Of a stretch of 28,031 nt of DNA, positions 7,555-13,313 are shown in pieces (position 1 is the first letter of the stretch; the number at the start of each line of letters is the position of its first letter). A program made the position numbers and the translations under genes. Location of the stretch: positions 1 to 28,031 of the forward strand of contig JAVBPP010000116.1 in NCBI GenBank assembly GCA_031549535.1. The letters are read 5' to 3'. The notes under the pieces are model-generated. The model was not told the origin of the DNA, ran no database searches, and was given only the letters and a program-made list of their open reading frames with translations. The DNA comes from JAVBPP01 sp031549535. GTDB lineage: Bacteria > Bacillota > Clostridia > Oscillospirales > Acutalibacteraceae.

Positions 7555-8100
7555 TTAAATCGTAAGGCTTTCAGAGTAGGAGTCCATCATATCACTGAAA
7601 GAAACGCCGGCGGCCAACATAATGGCAAAAATGACGGCGTACAAAACAAAGGCAACAGCTAAAATGATGAGCTGCGCGCGCGCAAAGCTGCGCAGGGACT
7701 TTTTGGGGGTGGAACCAAAGCCCCAAACAAACAGCATCGCAAGATAAATCAGCGGGCCGACGCAGGGGATAAGGTTGATAGCGAAATACCCCAGCCACTG
7801 CCCGACGGAGACATGCTCCTGCTCCGAGGAATTTGTGAAGTTATTGAAGCCATTGGGCGGGTAAGGGTTGTAAGCGGGCGGAGCGTTAAACATATTCGGC
7901 GCAGGCGGCGTGTTGGGAAAGTTGCTGTATTGGTTCTGCACAGGGGGAGCATAAGGCGGGGGAACGGGGATGTTTTCCGGCTGTGCGGGTGGGGCAACCG
8001 GTTCTTGGGGTGCGAACGGCGGGTCAATCAATTGCCGCTTACAATGTTCGCAAAAAACGGCCTCATCGCGGTTTTCCGCGCCGCAGTGTTTACATGTCAT
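7555..8100 (-). CDS. Zinc-ribbon, proline-rich membrane protein
   Basis: A 181-residue protein with three parts. Residues 1-21 form a zinc ribbon (CKHCG and CEHCK, two CxxC pairs). Residues 25-90 are a low-complexity Pro/Asn/Tyr-rich linker. Residues 100-175 contain two hydrophobic segments: GQWLGYFAINLIPCVGPLIYLAMLFVWGFG, then a basic turn (TPKKSLRSFARAQ), then a second membrane helix. The arrangement resembles membrane proteins with an N-terminal zinc ribbon found widely in Firmicutes, whose function is unknown. A GAGG lies about 8 nt before the start. It follows the DUF2752 gene by 22 bp on the same strand and is probably co-transcribed with it. Its stop codon abuts the T-tract of the opposing terminator. 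Confidence 0.75.
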   Translation of the reverse strand: MTCKHCGAENRDEAVFCEHCKRQLIDPPFAPQEPVAPPAQPENIPVPPPYAPPVQNQYSNFPNTPPAPNMFNAPPAYNPYPPNGFNNFTNSSEQEHVSVGQWLGYFAINLIPCVGPLIYLAMLFVWGFGSTPKKSLRSFARAQLIILAVAFVLYAVIFAIMLAAGVSFSDMMDSYSESLTI

Positions 8101-8122
8101 GTCTAAACCTCATTCATTATAT

Positions 8123-8482
8123 TTACAAAAATTGTGGCAGACGGATGATGTATACCACAAAAAATGCCAAAATCAAAAGACCGCCCGTCAGATATTCCGC
8201 CTTGCGCGGAATCGGAAAACGCCGCAGCAACACACGCCGGTGCGCGGCGTAAAGCACAGTGGGCGCAACCGTGAAAAAAAGCGGGTGCAGGCGAAAGGCT
8301 TCACGAAAATCCAGGCGCAGGCAGGCAAGGTAGGCGCGCGAAACACCACAGCCCGGGCAGGGAATTCCCAAAAACAGCTGTACCGGGCACTTCCAAACAA
8401 AAAGAATAAACAACAGGGCGAGCAAAACACCAATATGAATACAAAGCCAGCGAAAAATTTTGTTTTGAAAAAATTGTTTCAT
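8123..8482 (-). CDS. DUF2752 family membrane protein
   Basis: A 119-residue protein with hydrophobic segments near residues 10-30, 65-80 and 95-115. The diagnostic DUF2752 stretch is present: GIPCPGCGVSRAYLACLRLDFREAFRLHPLFF, with a CPGCG cysteine pair and a conserved HP. The biochemical role of the family is unknown. No good Shine-Dalgarno sequence precedes the ATG at 8482, which is unusual in this window; translation may be weak, or the transcript may be leaderless or differently started. It is the first gene of a two-gene minus-strand unit with the zinc-ribbon membrane protein. I recall that DUF2752 genes often neighbour CD225-like or zinc-ribbon membrane proteins, which fits this pair. 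Confidence 0.8.
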   Translation of the reverse strand: MKQFFQNKIFRWLCIHIGVLLALLFILFVWKCPVQLFLGIPCPGCGVSRAYLACLRLDFREAFRLHPLFFTVAPTVLYAAHRRVLLRRFPIPRKAEYLTGGLLILAFFVVYIIRLPQFL

Positions 8483-8607
8483 AGGATGAGTTTACCATGC
8501 GTTCCTATATTTCACAAGACAAAATGCTGTATTTTCATGCAAATTTTTAGCATTCTATTTTATTTTCCCTGCGATAAATTCTAGAAAAACGGCTAAATTA
8601 GTAATGT

Positions 8608-8784
8608 CGTTTTGTTTATTACTCCGGCACTTAAAAGTAGGAACGATTTGCCGGTCTTTTTGACGCTATGCTACGTCAAAAATTCTCGCAATACAGAAGT
8701 ATTGCTGCGCTTTTTTCCTTGCCTATCGCCAAAAATTCTCGGCAACTCATTTCCTACTTTTAAGTGCCGGAGTAATATAAAACG
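8608..8784. repeat. 177-bp long inverted-repeat element (MITE/REP-like)
   Basis: Perfect 27-bp inverted arms lie at 8617-8643 and 8751-8777, extended outward after a short interruption by CGTTTT (8608-8613) and AAAACG (8779-8784). Homology between the arms continues imperfectly inward (TTGCCG and CGGCAA). The middle contains two further hairpins: TTTTTGACG with CGTCAAAAA (8657-8665/8674-8682) and GCAATAC with GTATTGC (8688-8694/8699-8705). CAAAAATTCTCG occurs twice as a direct repeat. No transposase is encoded. The structure suggests a non-autonomous mobile or REP-like element, inserted 60 bp before the spoIVB start. A long open frame running through it into spoIVB is a by-product. Confidence 0.8.
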
Positions 8785-8845
8785 GCAAAATCTATGGAGA
8801 AAGAGGTGTATGGGATTTTATTCATTGAAAAACGGAGGATTTAAT

Positions 8846-10147
8846 ATGACGGAAGAAGCAATCAAACAGACGCGGCCGCCGGCGGAGCAACGAGGCCATA
8901 ATAGCCTAAACAGCCTGTTTCGTGCGGCCAGCCTATCCCTTTGTTTTTTTTGTGTGGCAGTGTTCGGTGTGGTGGCCTATGGCTCCTTTGCTATCCCCAA
9001 TTCTTTTTATGTCACGCAGGAGCCCGCACAGGGTGTAAACTTGCCTGAGGTTGAGCTGCCGTTTTCGCTTTCGGCGGAGGGCGGGCAAAGCGTTTCTGTT
9101 ATGCAGGATGGACAGCAGGGCAGTTATGACATGACCGTCAGCGTACTGCGCATGATTCCTGTAAAATCAGCAAAACTGCATGTCACGCACAGGCGCTATG
9201 TCATCCCCGGCGGTGAGGTTTTTGGTATTAAGCTATACACCAAAGGTGTGCTCGTTGTCGGCGTAGATGTAGTGAGTACGCAGACAGGGTCACAAAACCC
9301 CGGGGCAAAAGCCGGTTTAAAAGAGGGCGATTTGATTTTATCGATGGACGGAACGGAAATCACACGCAACGCGCAGGTTTCGCAGCTTATTGAACAAAGC
9401 GGCGGACGGCGTATGGAGCTGCGCATTTCACGCGGGGGTAAGGAGCAGACGCTCTCTCTGCAGCCGCAGCAATCCCAAACGGACGGAAAATGGCGGGCCG
9501 GCATCTGGGTGCGAGACAGCTCCGCAGGGCTTGGCACGTTGACCTTTCAAGATCCGGAGAACAAAACATTTGCGGGCTTGGGGCACGCCGTTTGCGATGT
9601 GGATACGGGAGAAACCCTGCCGATTTCCGCAGGTGAAGCAGTGAAAGCAACCGTCAAAGGTTGTTATAAGGGTGTCAATGGCAAGCCGGGGGAACTTTGC
9701 GGTGTTTTTTCCGGCGAGAGCATCGGCGCTTTATCCGTCAACAGTGACGCAGGCATTTACGGCAAGCTGAAACAGGCGGATACAAACGCAAAAAGTATTC
9801 CTGTTGCGCTGAAAAGCGAGGTGAAGCCGGGGCAGGCGCAAATGATTGCCACGGTGGATGGCACAGACGCGCAATATTATGATGTGGAAATTCTCAAAAT
9901 TTATCAAAATGAAGAGTCGGTTCAAAAAAATATGATTGTGAAAGTCACGGATTCACGTTTGTTGGAAACAACAGGTGGCATCGTGCAGGGTATGAGCGGC
10001 AGCCCTTTGGTTCAAAACGGAATGCTGGTGGGCGCAGTGACGCATGTGTTTATCAACAATCCCCAGCAGGGATATGCAATTTTTGCACAAACCATGCTGG
10101 AAAACGCCGATAAGCTGGCACCAAATAAGACGGCAAAGGCATCATAA
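8846..10147 (+). CDS. spoIVB: SpoIVB sporulation serine peptidase (family S55)
   Basis: In Bacillus, SpoIVB is made in the forespore under sigma-G, crosses into the space between the two membranes and cleaves SpoIVFA, releasing activation of sigma-K. This protein has an N-terminal membrane anchor (about residues 28-52), a PDZ domain around residues 125-215 (NPGAKAGLKEGDLILSMDG), and a C-terminal S55 peptidase domain with the catalytic His in GLGHAV (about H247) and the nucleophile in GMSGSP (S384/S386). The start chosen is ATG 8846, 7 nt after GGAGG; ATG 8810 with a weaker AAAGAGG is an alternative. The 433 residues match the family (about 425). It sits directly before spo0A, the classic order in endospore formers. 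Confidence 0.93.
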   Translation: MTEEAIKQTRPPAEQRGHNSLNSLFRAASLSLCFFCVAVFGVVAYGSFAIPNSFYVTQEPAQGVNLPEVELPFSLSAEGGQSVSVMQDGQQGSYDMTVSVLRMIPVKSAKLHVTHRRYVIPGGEVFGIKLYTKGVLVVGVDVVSTQTGSQNPGAKAGLKEGDLILSMDGTEITRNAQVSQLIEQSGGRRMELRISRGGKEQTLSLQPQQSQTDGKWRAGIWVRDSSAGLGTLTFQDPENKTFAGLGHAVCDVDTGETLPISAGEAVKATVKGCYKGVNGKPGELCGVFSGESIGALSVNSDAGIYGKLKQADTNAKSIPVALKSEVKPGQAQMIATVDGTDAQYYDVEILKIYQNEESVQKNMIVKVTDSRLLETTGGIVQGMSGSPLVQNGMLVGAVTHVFINNPQQGYAIFAQTMLENADKLAPNKTAKAS

Positions 10148-10200
10148 TTCCGAGGCGAAGCTACCTTCTTTGCTGTTTTTGAATGAAAAAATTTATTTCC

Positions 10201-10305
10201 TGTCGCAAAGCGTTATTTTACCGAACTTGCAAGAGAAACAGCACGACAAAAAAGAAAAAAATACCATTTCCGGCAATTGACAATAAATCCCAAATATGGT
10301 AAAGT
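10201..10305 (+). promoter_or_regulatory. spo0A promoter with possible 0A boxes
   Basis: TTGACA (10277-10282), a 17-bp spacer and TAAAGT (10300-10305) with an upstream TGG (extended -10) make a strong sigma-A promoter; transcription would start near 10312. Upstream, TGTCGCA (10201-10207, plus strand) differs by one base from the Spo0A core TGTCGAA, and TTTGTCG is found on the minus strand at 10244-10250. These may be autoregulatory 0A boxes, but short degenerate sites occur by chance. GGAGG lies 8 nt before the spo0A start. No strong terminator separates spoIVB from this region, so read-through is possible. Confidence 0.65.
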
Positions 10306-10337
10306 GCCGTTGAAAACCAAAGACGGAGGAAAGAAAA

Positions 10338-11111
10338 ATGGATAAATTGTTGCATATCATGATTGCGGAAGATGGTAATGAATTCGGGATGAAAAGCGCT
10401 AAGATGCTGCAGGAAAGCGGATTTCAAGTGAATCTGGTTCCCAAAGACGGCTCGGCTGTGCTTCAGCAATTAAAGCAGGGGAACACCCCTGATGTCTTAA
10501 TTATAGATGCGTTTATGCCAAGGCTGGACGGGCTGGGCGTGCTCAAGGGTATCCCGGCGCTGCAGCTGAAGAAAAAGCCTTTGATTATGCTCATGTCCAG
10601 TGTGGATAATCCACAATTTGAGCAGGAGGTGCTGGGTGCCGGAGCAGATTATTACCTGCTTAAGCCTTTTGATGTGCAAATGCTGGGCGAACGCATTCTG
10701 CAGTTGACCGGAATGGGCCGCGCCGGTCAGCTGCGCGGCAGTATGCAGCCGGCGGGCAATGATTTGGAGCTGGTGGTCTCCGATATTATGCACCAAATCG
10801 GCGTCCCCGCCCATATCAAGGGATATCAATACTTACGGGAGGCAATTTTAATTTCCATAGATGACAATGAAATGATGAATTCTGTCACAAAAGTTTTATA
10901 CCCTACAGTCGCCAAGCGCTACAAAACAACCTCCTCCCGCGTGGAACGTGCCATTCGCCACGCCATCGAGGTGGCTTGGGATCGCGGAGATGTAGACGTG
11001 CTCAGCTCCTATTTTGGTTACACCATCCAAAACTCCCGAGGCAAGCCCACAAACAGCGAATTTATTGCGATGATCAGCGATAAACTGCGCCTGCGGATGA
11101 AAATATCATGA
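10338..11111 (+). CDS. spo0A: Stage 0 sporulation response regulator Spo0A
   Basis: Master transcription factor for entry into sporulation, activated by phosphorylation. The receiver domain (about 1-120) has the acidic pair E11/D12, the phospho-acceptor D57 in LIIDAFMPRLDG, the MSS switch residues and the lysine of LLKPFD. The C-terminal DNA-binding domain is highly conserved: TTSSRVERAIRHAIEVAW, LSSYFGYTI and KPTNSEFIAMISDKLRL. Normal length is about 260 residues, and this has 257. The first acidic pocket residue is Glu rather than Asp, and the linker (RGSMQPAGNDLELV) is short. It follows spoIVB and has its own promoter. Identification is certain. Confidence 0.98.
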   Translation: MDKLLHIMIAEDGNEFGMKSAKMLQESGFQVNLVPKDGSAVLQQLKQGNTPDVLIIDAFMPRLDGLGVLKGIPALQLKKKPLIMLMSSVDNPQFEQEVLGAGADYYLLKPFDVQMLGERILQLTGMGRAGQLRGSMQPAGNDLELVVSDIMHQIGVPAHIKGYQYLREAILISIDDNEMMNSVTKVLYPTVAKRYKTTSSRVERAIRHAIEVAWDRGDVDVLSSYFGYTIQNSRGKPTNSEFIAMISDKLRLRMKIS

Positions 11112-11138
11112 CAGTGCAAAATATTTGTTCGAAAAGCC

Positions 11139-11167
11139 TTGCCGTAATGTAAAAGATGGTATATAAT
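11139..11167 (+). promoter_or_regulatory. Sigma-A promoter of ireB
   Basis: TTGCCG (11139-11144), a 17-bp spacer and a perfect TATAAT (11162-11167) lie between spo0A and ireB, about 44 bp before ATG 11211. This gives ireB and the gene after it independent expression. Confidence 0.78.
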
Positions 11168-11210
11168 TATACGATGAAATGGGAAAACCGAGGAAAAGAG
11201 GCGACAGAAG

Positions 11211-11519
11211 ATGACGGATAAAACCATTCAGTTTTCCATCCGGGACGAAACAGAGCGCTACATGAAGCGCACACTGCAAGAGGTCTATGATGCGCTGGTT
11301 GAAAGCGGGAAAGGCTATAACCCCGTCAATCAGATTGTCGGCTATCTGCTCTCGGAAGACCCAACCTATATTACAACACATAACAACGCGCGTTCCCTAA
11401 TTTGCCGCCTGGACAGGGACGAACTGTTGCAGGATATGGTGAAGCATTATATGGGTCTGGCGGGCGTACAAAACGCGGATCAGCAAGAAATCCAGCAGAG
11501 AGAAACGGAGAAGAAATAA
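11211..11519 (+). CDS. ireB: IreB family regulatory phosphoprotein (DUF965)
   Basis: A small cytoplasmic protein of the family whose Enterococcus member IreB is phosphorylated by the PASTA kinase IreK and limits cephalosporin resistance. The family signature is very clear: VYDALVESGKGYNPVNQIVGYLLSEDPTYITTHNNAR, then the RDEL segment. The N-terminal FSIRDETERY matches the family, and a Thr-rich start (MTDKT) gives candidate phosphorylation sites. The last 15 residues are Gln/Glu-rich and vary between homologues. At 102 residues it is slightly long for the family (about 85-90). It is 3 bp from the next gene, so the two are surely co-transcribed. Confidence 0.92.
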   Translation: MTDKTIQFSIRDETERYMKRTLQEVYDALVESGKGYNPVNQIVGYLLSEDPTYITTHNNARSLICRLDRDELLQDMVKHYMGLAGVQNADQQEIQQRETEKK

Positions 11520-11522
11520 CAC

Positions 11523-11819
11523 ATGGCAAAAAAAGAAAATCAATTTCTAATGTATAAGGGCAAACCCTTGGTGCGGCATGAAAATACCATATACTACGGC
11601 TATATGAACGAGTCACACGTGGTTGTGCTACAAATTGCCAGCACGCGCGATGTAAAGGGCGTTAGTGTTGCGGATCGCGTTTTGGTGCAGCTTGTATGCA
11701 CGGACGAGAATATCCGCCCGCGTGAGCGTATTGTAAAAAAGGCGGAGCGCAGGGGGCTTTACAGCGCCATGGATATCGGCACCATCTGGCTGGAGCGGGA
11801 ACTGGAAAAGACCGCGTAA
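11523..11819 (+). CDS. Conserved small protein of unknown function, co-transcribed with ireB
   Basis: A 98-residue soluble, basic protein without membrane segments or cysteine clusters. The pattern QFLMYKGKPLVRHENTIYYGYM, then VVVLQIAST, RPRERIVKKAERRGLYSAMDIGTIWLER is one I recognise as conserved in Clostridia, usually annotated as hypothetical. Predicted secondary structure is a beta-rich first half and a C-terminal helix. It starts 3 bp after the ireB stop codon and ends before a strong terminator, so it shares the ireB promoter and may act in the same cell-envelope stress or kinase pathway; that link is inference from position only. Confidence 0.8.
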   Translation: MAKKENQFLMYKGKPLVRHENTIYYGYMNESHVVVLQIASTRDVKGVSVADRVLVQLVCTDENIRPRERIVKKAERRGLYSAMDIGTIWLERELEKTA

Positions 11820-11855
11820 AACATACCCGGCCTTTTATGCAGAATAATAAAGCTT

Positions 11856-11890
11856 TTCGGGGTAAACCTTGCGTTTACCCCGAATTTTTT
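11856..11890 (+). terminator. Strong intrinsic terminator of the ireB unit
   Basis: A perfect 12-bp stem, TTCGGGGTAAAC (11856-11867) with GTTTACCCCGAA (11873-11884), encloses a 5-nt loop and is followed by TTTTTT (11885-11890). On the minus strand the stem is followed by AAGCTTTATT, so it may also work weakly for the convergent GH4 gene that ends at 11905. Confidence 0.9.
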
Positions 11891-11904
11891 GCGTGAAAAA
11901 CAAA

Positions 11905-13212
11905 TCACTGCCAGCCTTGGGGCAGTAGGGGGCGATAGGCCGCAAGCAAATCGTCCAGCAACAATGCGGGGTAATCCACATTCGCGCCAAGCGGGTCGAG
12001 CATCAGCGCCTGCAGAGCGAGTTTGCGGTCACAGTGCACCGCTGCATCAACCAAAAGACGATATTCGCGGCCAAGTGTTTCGCATTTTGCTGCAATGCCG
12101 TCCGGCAGCGCCCCCATATAACTGGGGTGCAGGCCAAAGGCATCTACAGCGACGGGGAGCTCTACTACCATACCGTCCGAGACGTTTTCGATATACCCCC
12201 GATTAATCACATTTGCCATTTCTGTGACAGGTTTTCCTGTGATGAGCGCACGCATAAAATGCGTGGCGGTTTCACCCGAGGTGCCGAAGTCCGCAAAACA
12301 GAGCTTGCCCTGCATCAAAGCCTCCACGCGCTGCTGCTCTTTCCTGCGGCCTGCCTCCAGGGGGGCAAAATCTACATTTTTCCAGCGATAATTCTGCTCG
12401 CGCAGCACGTTTTCCTTTAAATAAAACGGAAAAAATTCGCCCACATGCCGGTCCCCCGGCGCTGGATAGAGGCCGTAAATATCATAAAGCTGGGCAGAAA
12501 TCGGTTCCTCCTGCGCCAAGCCGCTTTCATACAACAGCTTGGGCAGCTGCGGATAAACATCCTCGCCATTGATAGAAAGTCCGGTAATCCAGGTCAGGTG
12601 GTTGATGCCCGCCGCGGTATAACTCAAATCCTGCGCAGGCACTTTGTATACGCGTTCGGCCAGCTTCTTCACAGTGTCCGGTGTTCCGTGGCAAAGGCCA
12701 AAAGTGCGAATACGGGTATATTGCTCAATTGCCAGGCAAAGTGCTCCCTCCGGGTTGGAGTAGTTGATTGCCCAGGCGCTTGGAGAAACGCGCTCCATCT
12801 CCCGCGCAACCTCCACCACGACAGGAACGTTACGCAGCGCACGGATGATGCCCCCGGGGCCGATGGTGTCGCCCACAGACTGTAACGCGCCGTGGCGGGT
12901 GCAGATTTCGATATCCGTCTTCCAAGAGGGAAAGGAGCCGGTTACAAAGGTGAAAAAAACAAAATCGACGCCTGGGATTGCTTCGTGAAAATCTAAATGC
13001 TTTGTAACGGTAAAGCGGCGCCCGGAGGATTGCACAAGCACACAGGCTGCTTGATAAATCTCGTCCAATACGACTTCGTTTAAATCCACCAGCCGGAATT
13101 CGCCGGAATGGATTATGTCCTCTTCGTGCAGAATATCGCTCAAGAGGCGCAGCGTAAACTCCTTGCTGCCCGCGCCAATAAAGGTGAAAATAAAACGTTC
13201 TTTCCCAAACAT
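11905..13212 (-). CDS. Glycoside hydrolase family 4 (NAD- and Mn-dependent)
   Basis: Cytoplasmic GH4 enzyme that cleaves alpha- or beta-glycosides by an oxidation-elimination mechanism using NAD and a divalent metal. The start is ATG 13212, 5 nt after GGAGG, giving 435 residues. FTFIGAGSKEFTLRLLSDI is the NAD-binding Rossmann start, followed by VGDTIGPGGIIRALRNVPV, INYSNPEGAL, then the metal-ligand pair C174 in GLCHGT and H205 in GINHL. The four-residue active-site motif is CHGT. From memory, CHSV marks alpha-galactosidases, CHEV alpha-galacturonidases, and CDMP or CNVP the 6-phospho-glycosidases, so this copy does not match a subgroup I can name and the substrate is open. No transporter is adjacent. 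It follows the glycosyltransferase gene by 101 bp on the same strand. Confidence 0.86.
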   Translation of the reverse strand: MFGKERFIFTFIGAGSKEFTLRLLSDILHEEDIIHSGEFRLVDLNEVVLDEIYQAACVLVQSSGRRFTVTKHLDFHEAIPGVDFVFFTFVTGSFPSWKTDIEICTRHGALQSVGDTIGPGGIIRALRNVPVVVEVAREMERVSPSAWAINYSNPEGALCLAIEQYTRIRTFGLCHGTPDTVKKLAERVYKVPAQDLSYTAAGINHLTWITGLSINGEDVYPQLPKLLYESGLAQEEPISAQLYDIYGLYPAPGDRHVGEFFPFYLKENVLREQNYRWKNVDFAPLEAGRRKEQQRVEALMQGKLCFADFGTSGETATHFMRALITGKPVTEMANVINRGYIENVSDGMVVELPVAVDAFGLHPSYMGALPDGIAAKCETLGREYRLLVDAAVHCDRKLALQALMLDPLGANVDYPALLLDDLLAAYRPLLPQGWQ

Positions 13213-13313
13213 AAGTGCCTCCGGTATGTGTTTTGTTACAAACTCAATGGAAGTATTACACATTTCATACAAAAACGCAATGGGGAAAATCGGAAGCAAT
13301 AGTATACCTAAAT

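Noticed and set aside
8612..8845. N-terminal extension of SpoIVB through the inverted-repeat element
   Set aside because: The extension is encoded by the repeat itself and has no ribosome binding site; GGAGG precedes ATG 8846.
13213..13299. 29-residue N-terminal extension of the GH4 enzyme
   Set aside because: GGAGG is ideally placed before ATG 13212, and the family begins with the FIGAG Rossmann motif close to that start.
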